Origin: Pantoea cypripedii
Lineage (GTDB): Bacteria; Pseudomonadota; Gammaproteobacteria; Enterobacterales; Enterobacteriaceae
Length of the DNA stretch: 64,000 bases
NCBI RefSeq assembly: GCF_011395035.1
Contig: NZ_CP024768.1
Location: 778,586 to 842,585, forward strand
Direction: 5' to 3'
Numbering within the stretch: the first letter of the stretch is position 1; every line of letters starts with the position of its first letter. Below the pieces are notes generated by a model, which was not told the DNA's origin, made no database searches, and worked only from the letters and a program-made list of their open reading frames with translations. Positions 22,427 through 31,049 of the stretch are shown in pieces. Made by a program: the position numbers and the translations under genes.

Positions 22427-24916
22427 ATGTCTGGGAACGATCGCGAACCGATTGGGCGCAAAGGAAAACAGCCCAAACCACCGCGCAGCATCGCGCGCCG
22501 GGGTCGCCGCAGGGAACTTGATGATGATACACAGCAGGATGATGAGGAGAATGAGCCAGTGCCACGTAAAGGTAAAGGAAAACGCCCGCCGCGTGCGAAA
22601 CGCCGCTGGTTAGGCTGGTTCATCAAGCTATTCCTGGTGTTTGTGGTGGTGATGGTTATCTGGGGCGTCTATCTCGACTCAGAAATCCGCAGCCGTATCG
22701 ACGGTAAAGTGTGGCAATTGCCTGCTGCCGTTTATGGCCGCATGGTCAGCCTCGAACCGGGAATGCCTTACGACAAAAAAGAGATGATTGCGCTGCTGGA
22801 AGGCACGCAATATCGCGAAGTCTCGCGCATTACCCGCCCTGGCGAGTTTAGCGTGAAAGGTAACACCATCGATCTGTTACGCCGTCCATTTGATTTCCCG
22901 GACGGCAAAGAGGGACAGATCCGTGCGCGTATGAGTTTCAGCAGTAACGAGCTGAGCGAGATTAAAAACCTCGATACCGGGCGTGATTTTGGCATCTTCC
23001 GTCTCGATCCGCGGCTGATCACCATGTTGCAGTCCCCGAACGGTGAACAGCGCCTTTTTGTGCCGCGCGCCGGTTTCCCGGATCTGCTGGTTGATACGCT
23101 GATCGCCACCGAAGACCGCCACTTCTACGAGCACGATGGCATCAGCCCGTACTCGATTGGTCGTGCGTTCCTTGCCAACATCACCGCCGGTAAAGCGGTG
23201 CAGGGCGGCAGTACCCTGACGCAGCAGCTGGTAAAAAACCTGTTCCTCACTAACGAGCGTTCGCTGTGGCGTAAAGCGCGTGAAGCCTATATGGCGGTGA
23301 TCATGGATGCGCGTTACAGCAAAGACCGCATTCTGGAGCTGTACCTCAATGAGGTGTATCTCGGCCAGGCCGGTAACGATCAGATCCGTGGCTTCCCGCT
23401 GGCGAGTCTGTACTATTTTGGTCGTCCGGTGGATGAGCTGAGCCTCGATCAGCAGGCGATGCTGGTGGGGATGGTGAAAGGTGCTTCGCTGTACAACCCA
23501 TGGCGGAATCCGCAGCTGGCGCTGGAGCGTCGTAACCTGGTGTTGCGTCTGTTGCAGCAGCAAAAGATTATCGACGAAGAACTGTACAACATGCTGTCGG
23601 CACGTCCGCTGGGCGTGCAGCCGAAGGGCGGGGTGATTACCCCACAGCCTGCCTTTATGCAGATGGTACGTAACGAGTTGCAGGCCAAACTCGGTGATAA
23701 AGTGAAAGATCTCTCCGGCGTGAAGATCTTCACCACGCTGGACCCGATTTCCCAGGATGCGGCGGAGAAAGCGGTGGAAGAAGGTATTCCGACGCTGAAG
23801 AAACAACGTGGCCTGAAAGATCTGGAAACCGCGATGGTGGTGGTGGACCGCTTCAGTGGCGAAGTCCGCGCCATGGTGGGTGGCTCTGATCCGCAGTTCG
23901 CCGGTTATAACCGTGCGTTGCAGGCGCGTCGTTCCATCGGTTCACTGGCGAAACCGGCCACCTATCTGACGGCGCTGAGCCAGCCGAACAGCTACCGTCT
24001 TAACAGCTGGATCGCCGATGAGCCTATCGCGCTGAAACAGCCGAACGGCACCATCTGGAAACCGCTTAATGACGATCGTCGCTTCAGCGGCAAAGTAATG
24101 CTGGTGGATGCGCTGACCAATTCCATGAACGTGCCGACGGTCAACCTCGGTATGACGCTGGGGCTGAATTCGGTGGTGGATACCTGGGCCAAACTTGGCG
24201 TGCCGAAAGACCAGCTGAATCCGGTCCCGGCGATGTTACTGGGTGCGCTTAACCTGACGCCGGTGGAAGTGGCGCAGGCGTTCCAGTCCATCGCCAGTGG
24301 TGGTAACCGTGCTGAGCTGTCGGCGGTGCGTTCGGTGATTGCGGAAGACGGGACCGTGTTGTACCAGAGTTTCCCGCAGGCACAGCGTGTAGAGCCGCCG
24401 CAGGCCGCGTATCTGACGTTGTACAGCATGCAGCAGGTGGCGGACCACGGTACGGCGCGTGCGCTGGGCGCGCGTTTCCCGAATGCGCATCTGGCGGGCA
24501 AAACCGGTACCACCAATGATCTGATCGACAGCTGGTTTGCCGGTATTGATGGTAAAGAAGTGGCGATCACCTGGGTGGGCCGCGATAACAACCAGACCAC
24601 TAAGCTGTACGGTGCCAGCGGTGCGATGCAGCTTTATCGTCGTTACCTCGATAACCAGGCACCGATGCCGCTGGTATTGACGCCGCCGGAAGATATCAGC
24701 CAGATGAATATTGATTCGGCCGGTAACTTTGTCTGCGGCTCCGGCAGCAGCACCTGGCGCACCTTGCCGGTGTGGACGCTTGATCCGAACTCCCTGTGCC
24801 AGCAGCAACAGCAGCAGGTTCAGCAGCAGCAACAGTTGCAACAGCAGCAGCAGGAAGAACAGAAAGACAGCAACGGCGTTGCTGGTTGGATCAAAGATAT
24901 GTTCGGCAACAACTAA
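22427..24916 (+). CDS. mrcB: penicillin-binding protein 1B (bifunctional peptidoglycan synthase)
   Basis: Class A PBP joining glycan polymerisation and transpeptidation in the periplasm. Short cytosolic basic tail, membrane anchor at about 64-86, UB2H domain, then glycosyltransferase with the catalytic glutamate in ATEDRHFYEHDG (E229) and GGSTLTQQLVKN. Transpeptidase motifs: S506-L-A-K, S566-M-N and K692-T-G-T. The C-terminus is a glutamine tract (about 22 residues, mostly Gln) before a short end. ATG at 22427 follows TGGAG. Activated by LpoB in E. coli. Placed between hrpB and fhuA as in E. coli. Confidence 0.97.
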   Translation: MSGNDREPIGRKGKQPKPPRSIARRGRRRELDDDTQQDDEENEPVPRKGKGKRPPRAKRRWLGWFIKLFLVFVVVMVIWGVYLDSEIRSRIDGKVWQLPAAVYGRMVSLEPGMPYDKKEMIALLEGTQYREVSRITRPGEFSVKGNTIDLLRRPFDFPDGKEGQIRARMSFSSNELSEIKNLDTGRDFGIFRLDPRLITMLQSPNGEQRLFVPRAGFPDLLVDTLIATEDRHFYEHDGISPYSIGRAFLANITAGKAVQGGSTLTQQLVKNLFLTNERSLWRKAREAYMAVIMDARYSKDRILELYLNEVYLGQAGNDQIRGFPLASLYYFGRPVDELSLDQQAMLVGMVKGASLYNPWRNPQLALERRNLVLRLLQQQKIIDEELYNMLSARPLGVQPKGGVITPQPAFMQMVRNELQAKLGDKVKDLSGVKIFTTLDPISQDAAEKAVEEGIPTLKKQRGLKDLETAMVVVDRFSGEVRAMVGGSDPQFAGYNRALQARRSIGSLAKPATYLTALSQPNSYRLNSWIADEPIALKQPNGTIWKPLNDDRRFSGKVMLVDALTNSMNVPTVNLGMTLGLNSVVDTWAKLGVPKDQLNPVPAMLLGALNLTPVEVAQAFQSIASGGNRAELSAVRSVIAEDGTVLYQSFPQAQRVEPPQAAYLTLYSMQQVADHGTARALGARFPNAHLAGKTGTTNDLIDSWFAGIDGKEVAITWVGRDNNQTTKLYGASGAMQLYRRYLDNQAPMPLVLTPPEDISQMNIDSAGNFVCGSGSSTWRTLPVWTLDPNSLCQQQQQQVQQQQQLQQQQQEEQKDSNGVAGWIKDMFGNN

Positions 24917-24929
24917 GTGGCTGAAATTT

Positions 24930-24957
24930 AAAAAGGGTGCTGCGGCACCCTTTTTTT
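24930..24957 (+). terminator. rho-independent terminator of mrcB
   Basis: AAGGGTGC-TGCG-GCACCCTT stem-loop followed by seven T, 16 bp after the mrcB stop; the A-run before it makes it usable on either strand. Confidence 0.95.
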
Positions 24958-25059
24958 ATGGCAGTTTTTTCGTAACAAAAATGAACGAACTTGCGGCAAA
25001 CGCACCGCCATCAGGCTTTATATCTTGCGGATCTTGCGAGATATCGCCTAAAATCCAAC

Positions 25060-25078
25060 CTTTCTAATAATCATTCTC
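25060..25078 (+). promoter_or_regulatory. Fur-box-like operator of the fhu operon
   Basis: 19-bp site with 13 matches to the Fur consensus GATAATGATAATCATTATC, including the central ATAATCATT. It lies 43-62 bp ahead of fhuA where the promoter should be, so Fe(II)-Fur repression of fhuACDB is the likely control. Confidence 0.75.
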
Positions 25079-25121
25079 GTTTACATTCGCCTGCACCGAC
25101 TTTTTTTCGAGAGACCCTGAT

Positions 25122-27311
25122 ATGAATGCGCGAAATGTTTCCTTCCCGCGCGGTACGTCTACCAAACGTCCGCTCGCTTTACTGATTTCCTTAACCCTGG
25201 GCACCCTGAGCGCGCAAGCGCTGGCTGAAGATACGGTGGTAGTCACCGCCGATGGGGGGTCTGCTGCCTCCCAGGAAAGCGCCTGGGGTCCGGCACCGAC
25301 TATCGCCGCGAAACGCAGCGCCACGGCCACCAAAACCGATACGCCTATCGAGAAGACGCCGCAGTCGGTTTCTGTGGTGACGCAGGAAGAGATGGCGATG
25401 CACAATGTCCAGTCGGTCAAACGTGCCTTCAGCTATACCCCCGGCATCAGTGATAACCGCGGTAGCTCCGATGTCATCGATGCTTTCTCCATTCGTGGCT
25501 TCAGCGAAACGAATACCAACCAATATCTCGATGGCCTGAAGTTGCAGGGCGATAACTACTCCGAGTTCGCCATCGATCCTTACTTCCTTGAGCGCGCCGA
25601 ATTGCTGCGTGGCCCGGCTTCTGTCCTGTACGGTAAAAGCAACCCGGGTGGTGTGGTGTCGCTGGTGAGTAAGCGTCCGACGCAGGAAACCTTGCGCGAA
25701 GTGCAGTTCCAGATGGGGACGGATAACCGCTTTTCCACCGGCTTCGATTTTGGTGGCGCGCTGGATGATGCTGGCGTCTATAGCTACCGTCTGACCGGGC
25801 TGGCGCGCAGCCAGGATGCGCAGCAGGAGATGAACAAAGAAAAGCGCTACACCATCGCGCCTTCCTTTAGCTGGCGTCCTGATGCCAATACCCGTTTCGA
25901 TCTGCTGACCTATTTCCAGAACGAACCCGAAACCGGTTACTACGGCTGGCTGCCGCGTGAAGGCACCGTGGTACCGATTATTCGTGCTGACGGTAGCCAG
26001 TACAAACTGCCGACCAACTTTGATGAAGGCGAACCGAGCAACAAGATTTCGCGCAACACCAAAATGGTGGGCTACAGCTTTGAGCACAGCTTCAACGACA
26101 CCTGGACGGTGCGTCAGAATCTGCGCTATGCCGACCTGCGTACCGATTATCGCAGCATTTACGGCAACGGTTATGATGCCGCAACGCAGGAAATCACCCG
26201 TGGTTCGGCCATTTCAAATGAGAAGCTGAACCAGTTCGCGGTGGATACCCAGGCACAGGCTAAATTCGCTACCGGCGCGGTGGATCATACGCTGCTGATG
26301 GGTGTGGATTACCAGCGCACGCGCAATGATATCGATGCGGCTTTCGCCAGCGCCGATCCGATCAGCGCGGTGAGCCCGCAATATGGTAACAACACCACCG
26401 GCACACCTTTCCTGTATCAGTATCTGAATCGTCAGGAGCAGACCGGCCTTTACACGCAGGATCAGATGGAGTGGAACCGCTGGGTGCTGACGCTGGGTGG
26501 TCGCTACGATTATGCGATGACTTCAGCGCTGAACCGCAATGGCAACACCGAAGTGAAAAGCCACGATCAGGCATTTACCTGGCGTGGCGGTCTGAACTAC
26601 GTGTTTGATAACGGAATCGCCCCGTACTTCAGCTACAGCGAATCCTTTATTCCGACGCCGGGCACCACTTCAGGCGGCCAGCCGTTCGATCCTTCCCGTG
26701 CTAAGCAGTATGAAGCGGGCGTGAAATACGTACCGAAAGATCGTCCGATTGTGTTGACGGCGGCAGTGTATCAGCTGACCAAAACCAAAAACCTGACCGC
26801 CGATCCGAACAACGTTCTGTTCAGCATTCAGAGCGGTGAGATCCGTTCACGCGGTGTGGAGCTGGAAGCGAAAGCGGCGCTGAACGCCAATATCAACCTG
26901 ACAGCGGGTTATAGCTACACCGACGCGGAATATACCCATGATACGCAGCTCCAGGGCAAAACCCCGGTGCAGGTACCGAAACAAACTGCGTCCGTGTGGG
27001 GAGATTATACCTTCCACGAAACCGCACTTTCTGGCCTGACGCTGGGTGCTGGTGTGCGTTATACCGGTGCCAGCAAAGGGCTGTATAGCACGGGCGATAA
27101 TGCCAACCAAAACTTCGATGTGAAGGGCTATACCGTGGTTGATGCGGCAGTGAAATATGACCTCGCACGTTTCGGCCTGCCGGGTTCATCGCTGGGTATC
27201 AACGTCAACAACCTGTTTGATCGCGAGTATGTCGCCAGCTGCTACCGCGAATATGCCTGCTACTGGGGCACCGATCGCCAGATTGTTGGTACTGCAACCT
27301 TCCGTTTCTGA
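25122..27311 (+). CDS. fhuA: ferrichrome outer-membrane TonB-dependent receptor
   Basis: Imports ferrichrome-type hydroxamate siderophores using TonB energy. The signal peptide ends around S-A-Q-A-L-A (about residue 35) and the TonB box is EDTVVVTA at 36-43. The plug domain (about 70-190) holds TPQSVSVVTQEEM and LLRGPASVLYGKSNPGGVV; the rest is the 22-stranded barrel ending in aromatic T-A-T-F-R-F. One cysteine pair is seen (SCYREYACYWG) near the C-terminus; no second pair exists in the barrel. 729 residues (E. coli 747). First gene of fhuACDB behind the Fur-box-like site. Other hydroxamate receptors of the same family (FoxA, FcuA) are alternatives, but the fhuCDB linkage favours FhuA. Confidence 0.93.
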   Translation: MNARNVSFPRGTSTKRPLALLISLTLGTLSAQALAEDTVVVTADGGSAASQESAWGPAPTIAAKRSATATKTDTPIEKTPQSVSVVTQEEMAMHNVQSVKRAFSYTPGISDNRGSSDVIDAFSIRGFSETNTNQYLDGLKLQGDNYSEFAIDPYFLERAELLRGPASVLYGKSNPGGVVSLVSKRPTQETLREVQFQMGTDNRFSTGFDFGGALDDAGVYSYRLTGLARSQDAQQEMNKEKRYTIAPSFSWRPDANTRFDLLTYFQNEPETGYYGWLPREGTVVPIIRADGSQYKLPTNFDEGEPSNKISRNTKMVGYSFEHSFNDTWTVRQNLRYADLRTDYRSIYGNGYDAATQEITRGSAISNEKLNQFAVDTQAQAKFATGAVDHTLLMGVDYQRTRNDIDAAFASADPISAVSPQYGNNTTGTPFLYQYLNRQEQTGLYTQDQMEWNRWVLTLGGRYDYAMTSALNRNGNTEVKSHDQAFTWRGGLNYVFDNGIAPYFSYSESFIPTPGTTSGGQPFDPSRAKQYEAGVKYVPKDRPIVLTAAVYQLTKTKNLTADPNNVLFSIQSGEIRSRGVELEAKAALNANINLTAGYSYTDAEYTHDTQLQGKTPVQVPKQTASVWGDYTFHETALSGLTLGAGVRYTGASKGLYSTGDNANQNFDVKGYTVVDAAVKYDLARFGLPGSSLGINVNNLFDREYVASCYREYACYWGTDRQIVGTATFRF

Positions 27312-27318
27312 TAGCAAA

Positions 27319-27335
27319 GGGCGCGGAACGCGCCC
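27319..27335 (+). terminator. intercistronic hairpin between fhuA and fhuC
   Basis: GGGCGCG-GAA-CGCGCCC, a perfect 7-bp GC stem in the 42-bp gap with no T-run after it. It could reduce transcript 3' decay of fhuA or partly separate its expression from fhuCDB. Confidence 0.55.
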
Positions 27336-27353
27336 GTAACGCCAGGGATTACC

Positions 27354-28148
27354 ATGCAGCATCCGCACCACCAGGAAACAACCTTTACGCTGGATAACGT
27401 CAGTTTTCGCGTGCCTGGGCGCACGCTGCTCCATCCGCTTTCTCTCACCTTCACGCCGGGCAAAGTGACGGCCCTGATCGGCCATAACGGTTCCGGCAAA
27501 TCGACACTGCTAAAAATGCTCGGACGCCATCAGGCCGCCAGTGAAGGCCGCGTGTTGCTGAACGATGAAGCGGTGGAACAGTGGGGCAGCAAGGATTTTG
27601 CCCGTCAGGTGGCGTATTTGCCGCAGCAGTTACCGGCGGCAGAAGGCATGACGGTGCGCGAGCTGGTGGCGATTGGGCGCTATCCGTGGCACGGGGCGCT
27701 GGGTCGTTATGGTCAGGAAGATCGTGACCGCGTGGAGGAAGCGATTGCGCTGGTGGGGCTTAAACCCTTTGCCGGGCGTCTGGTGGATAGCCTGTCAGGG
27801 GGTGAACGTCAGCGTGCCTGGCTGGCGATGCTGGTGGCACAAAACAGCCGCTGCCTGCTGCTGGATGAACCGACCTCGGCGCTGGATATCGCCCATCAGG
27901 TGGAAGTGCTGGCGTTGATTCAACGTCTCAGCCAGGAGCGTGGTTTGACGGTGATCGCGGTGCTGCATGATATCAATATGGCGGCGCGCTATTGCGATCA
28001 ACTGGTGGCATTACGTGGCGGTGAAATGATTGCCGAAGGTGGACCTGAAGTGATCATGCAAGCTGATGTGCTGGGCAGCATTTACGGCATTCCGATGGGC
28101 ATTCTGCCCCATCCGCAGGGCGGTGCGCCCGTCAGTTTCGTCTATTAA
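27354..28148 (+). CDS. fhuC: ferrichrome ABC transporter ATP-binding protein
   Basis: ATPase of the FhuBCD inner-membrane hydroxamate importer, 264 residues. Walker A GHNGSGKST at about 43-51, Q-loop LPQQLPAAEG, signature LSGGERQRAW at about 146-155, Walker B CLLLDEPTSALD at about 165-176 and H-loop VLHDINMAARYCD. The N-terminal start HHQETTFTLDNVSFRVPGR fits the family. It lies 42 bp after fhuA and 8 bp before fhuD. Confidence 0.96.
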   Translation: MQHPHHQETTFTLDNVSFRVPGRTLLHPLSLTFTPGKVTALIGHNGSGKSTLLKMLGRHQAASEGRVLLNDEAVEQWGSKDFARQVAYLPQQLPAAEGMTVRELVAIGRYPWHGALGRYGQEDRDRVEEAIALVGLKPFAGRLVDSLSGGERQRAWLAMLVAQNSRCLLLDEPTSALDIAHQVEVLALIQRLSQERGLTVIAVLHDINMAARYCDQLVALRGGEMIAEGGPEVIMQADVLGSIYGIPMGILPHPQGGAPVSFVY

Positions 28149-28156
28149 GGCTGGCT

Positions 28157-29035
28157 ATGCTGGATATTTCACGCCGTCGTTTGCTGGCGGCGCTGGCGCT
28201 AACGCCGTTAATGAAAATGTCGCCGTTACAGGCGGCGTTACCGGATACCCAGCGCATTCTGGCGCTGGAGTGGTTACCCACTGAATTGCTGATGGCATTG
28301 GGCGTGCCCCCGCTGGGCGTCGCGGATGTGTATAACTATCGGGTATGGGTGGGGGAACCGCCCCTGCCTGCCGGGACGATCGATCTCGGCCTGCGCACTG
28401 AACCCAATCTGGAGCTGATGACTCAGCTCAATCCTTCGCTGATCCTGCATTCCAATGGTTATGGCCCTTCAGCCGCTAACCTGGCGCGCATCGCCCCCAC
28501 CATGGGCTTTGATCTGAACAGTGGCGATGGCAAACCCCTTAGCACCGCACGCAAGTCATTGCATGCGCTGGGGGCGCGTATTGGCCGTGAAGCGCAGGCC
28601 GTGCAGCATTTAGAGTACGTCGATGGCGTGCTGGCGGCGGCGCGCGAACGCCTCAAACCCTGGGCCGGGCGACCGATCCTGCTGATGTCGATCCTCGATA
28701 GCCGCCATGCCATTACCTTTGGTAAAGGCAGCCTGTTTCTGGAGGTGATGGATCATCTGGGGCTGCAAAGCGCCTGGCAGGGCGAAACCAACTTCTGGGG
28801 CAGCGCGGTGATTGGCATCGAGCGACTGGCTGCCGTGGGAGATGTCCCGGTGATTTGCTTCGACCACGATAATGAATTGCAGATGCAGGAGATGATGGCA
28901 ACGGCACTCTGGCAGGCGCTGCCGTTTGTGCGCGCCGGGCATTTTCAGCGTGTCCCTGCCGTCTGGTATTACGGTGCCACTTACTCGGCACTGAAATTTG
29001 TCCGCGTGCTGGAACACGCGCTGGAGTCGCACTGA
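28157..29035 (+). CDS. fhuD: ferrichrome periplasmic binding protein
   Basis: Periplasmic hydroxamate-siderophore-binding protein of 292 residues, class III binding fold. The N-terminus has a twin-arginine-type signal, ISRRRLLAALAL, as in E. coli FhuD; cleavage is expected near Q-A-A (about 24). Conserved segments are LEWLPTELLMALGV, GLRTEPNLELMTQL, WQGETNFWGSAVIGIERL and the hydroxamate-contact CFDHDNE. ATG of fhuB overlaps its stop by 1 bp (TGATG). Confidence 0.95.
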   Translation: MLDISRRRLLAALALTPLMKMSPLQAALPDTQRILALEWLPTELLMALGVPPLGVADVYNYRVWVGEPPLPAGTIDLGLRTEPNLELMTQLNPSLILHSNGYGPSAANLARIAPTMGFDLNSGDGKPLSTARKSLHALGARIGREAQAVQHLEYVDGVLAAARERLKPWAGRPILLMSILDSRHAITFGKGSLFLEVMDHLGLQSAWQGETNFWGSAVIGIERLAAVGDVPVICFDHDNELQMQEMMATALWQALPFVRAGHFQRVPAVWYYGATYSALKFVRVLEHALESH

Positions 29036-31014
29036 TGCGCAACCGTCTTTTTCCCGTCGCGCTATTAAGTGCCCTGTTTCTGCTGGCGCTGGCGTTAACC
29101 CTGGTTAACCTGCGTCAGGCGCTGCCGATGGCGCAGTGGGCGCAGGCGTTTGTCGCGCCGGACGTCAACAATATCCAGCAGGTGGTGTTCCATCACAGCT
29201 TGTTGTCTCGCCTCGCGCTGGCGCTGCTGGTCGGTGCCGGGCTGGGGCTGGCGGGTTTGTTGTTTCAGCAGGTGCTGCGTAACCCGCTGGCAGACCCCAC
29301 TACGTTGGGCGTTTCTTCCGGTGCCCAGCTTGGCATTACGGTCGCTACTCTGTGGCAGTTACCCGGCGGAGCGCTGACGCAACAATTCGCTGCGATGGGC
29401 GGCGCGGTGGTGGTGGGGATTCTGGTGTTTGGCGTAGCCTGGGGCAAACGCCTGTCGCCGGTGACGCTGATTCTCGCCGGGCTGGTGCTCAGCCTGTATG
29501 CCGGTGCGGTCAACCAGATCTTTGCCATCTTCAACCACGATCAATTGCAGAACATGTTTCTGTGGAGTACCGGTGCGCTCAATCAGCTGGATGGGCGCAA
29601 TGTGGCCTTGTTGTGGCCGCGTCTGCTGTTGGCCTTTGTGCTGGCGCTGGCGTTGCTGCGTCCACTTACCCTGATGGGACTGGATGATGGCGTTGCCAAA
29701 AACCTCGGACTGGCGCTGTCACTGGCGCGGGTGGCAACGCTGGCGCTGGCGATTCTGCTTAGCGCCCAACTGGTCAACGTGGCGGGTATTATAGGTTTTA
29801 TTGGCTTGTTTGCTCCACTGCTGGCGAAGATGCTGGGCGGCCGCCGTCTGTTGAGCCGGATGCTGCTGGCTCCGCTGATTGGTGCGTTATTGCTGTGGCT
29901 GGCGGATCAATGCGTGTTGTGGCTGACGACGCACTGGCGTGAAGTGTCCACCGGCACGGCGACCGCGCTGATTGGCGTGCCGATTCTGCTCTGGCTGCTG
30001 CCGCGCTTGCGTACCGGCTCGGTGCCTCCGCTGCTGAATCAGGGAGACAACGTGCCGGCTGAACGTCAGGCGGTGGCGCGCTGGTGCTTGTCTGGCCTGC
30101 TGATACTGGCATTGCTGGGGGTGATCGGCGTGACCTTTGGCCGTGATGCGCACGGCTGGGCCTGGGTCAGTGGCGATATGCTGCATCAGCTGCTGCCGTG
30201 GCGCGCGCCGCGTGTGCTGGCGGCGCTGGTAGTCGGGCTGATGCTCGGGGTGGCCGGGGCGCTGATACAGCGTTTAACCGGCAATCCGATGGCCAGCCCG
30301 GAAGTGCTGGGGATCAGTTCCGGTGCTGCCTGCGGCGTGGTGGTGATGATGTTTTTCGTGCCGGGTAATGCGATTGCCTGGTTGCTTCCAGCCGGTGCGC
30401 TGGGTGCAGCGGTCACCCTGCTGACCATTATGCTGGTGGCCAGTCGCGGCGGCTTTTCGCCGGAACGCATGTTGCTGGCGGGGATGGCGCTGAACAGCGC
30501 CTTCGTCACCTTACTGATGTTGTTAATGGCAAGCGGCGATCCGCGTATGGGCGGCCTGCTGAGCTGGATCTCGGGTTCTACCTACAACATTACTATGCAG
30601 CAGGCGCTGCAAAGCGCGGTTTGTGGCGTGGTGCTGGTGGCGCTGGCACCGCTGGCGAGCCGCTGGTTGACGTTACTGCCACTGGGTAGCGCGACGGCAC
30701 GCTCGGCGGGCATGGCGCTGACAACATCGCGTCTGGCGCTGTTGTTGCTGGCTGCGGCGCTGACGGCTACCGCCACCTTAACCATCGGGCCGTTAAGTTT
30801 TGTCGGTTTGATGGCTCCGCATATCGTGCGCATGCTGGGCTTCCGCCGTGCCTTACCGCAGGTGTTAATGGCGGGGCTGCTGGGAACGGGGTTGATGGTG
30901 TTTGCCGACTGGTGTGGTCGTATGCTGGCGTTTCCGGATCAGATTCCGGCGGGGTTGATGGCCACCTTCTTTGGCGCGCCGTATTTTATCTGGCTGCTGC
31001 GGCGGGTGCGATGA
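29035..31014 (+). CDS. fhuB: ferrichrome ABC transporter permease, fused double permease
   Basis: Permease of 659 residues made of two homologous FecCD-type halves of about ten spans each, in one chain as in E. coli (660). Paired markers are GLLFQQVLRNPLADPTTLGVSSGAQLG in the first half and ALIQRLTGNPMASPEVLGISSGAACG in the second, plus IIGFIGLFAPLLAKM and LSFVGLMAPHIVRML, the ATPase-contact loops. It receives siderophore from FhuD and is driven by FhuC. The stop is followed within 2 bp by a REP-like hairpin. Confidence 0.96.
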   Translation: MRNRLFPVALLSALFLLALALTLVNLRQALPMAQWAQAFVAPDVNNIQQVVFHHSLLSRLALALLVGAGLGLAGLLFQQVLRNPLADPTTLGVSSGAQLGITVATLWQLPGGALTQQFAAMGGAVVVGILVFGVAWGKRLSPVTLILAGLVLSLYAGAVNQIFAIFNHDQLQNMFLWSTGALNQLDGRNVALLWPRLLLAFVLALALLRPLTLMGLDDGVAKNLGLALSLARVATLALAILLSAQLVNVAGIIGFIGLFAPLLAKMLGGRRLLSRMLLAPLIGALLLWLADQCVLWLTTHWREVSTGTATALIGVPILLWLLPRLRTGSVPPLLNQGDNVPAERQAVARWCLSGLLILALLGVIGVTFGRDAHGWAWVSGDMLHQLLPWRAPRVLAALVVGLMLGVAGALIQRLTGNPMASPEVLGISSGAACGVVVMMFFVPGNAIAWLLPAGALGAAVTLLTIMLVASRGGFSPERMLLAGMALNSAFVTLLMLLMASGDPRMGGLLSWISGSTYNITMQQALQSAVCGVVLVALAPLASRWLTLLPLGSATARSAGMALTTSRLALLLLAAALTATATLTIGPLSFVGLMAPHIVRMLGFRRALPQVLMAGLLGTGLMVFADWCGRMLAFPDQIPAGLMATFFGAPYFIWLLRRVR

Positions 31015-31015
31015 C

Positions 31016-31039
31016 GTAGGGTGCGCACTGATGCGCACC
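31016..31039. repeat. single REP-like palindrome between fhuB and hemL
   Basis: GTAGGGTGCGCACTGATGCGCACC; stem GGTGCGCA / TGCGCACC (31020-31039) with a CTGA loop. It starts 2 bp after the fhuB stop, 11 bp before the convergent hemL stop, and keeps the GTAGGG-stem-loop-stem layout of the elements at 12725 and 42128. A partial T-run (TTGTTTTATT) follows, so it may end both transcripts. Confidence 0.7.
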
Positions 31040-31049
31040 GCTTGTTTTA

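Noticed and set aside
24796..24870. Treating the mrcB glutamine tract as a microsatellite outside the gene or a frameshift
   Set aside because: The frame stays open to a normal C-terminus (W-I-K-D-M-F-G-N-N) and terminator.
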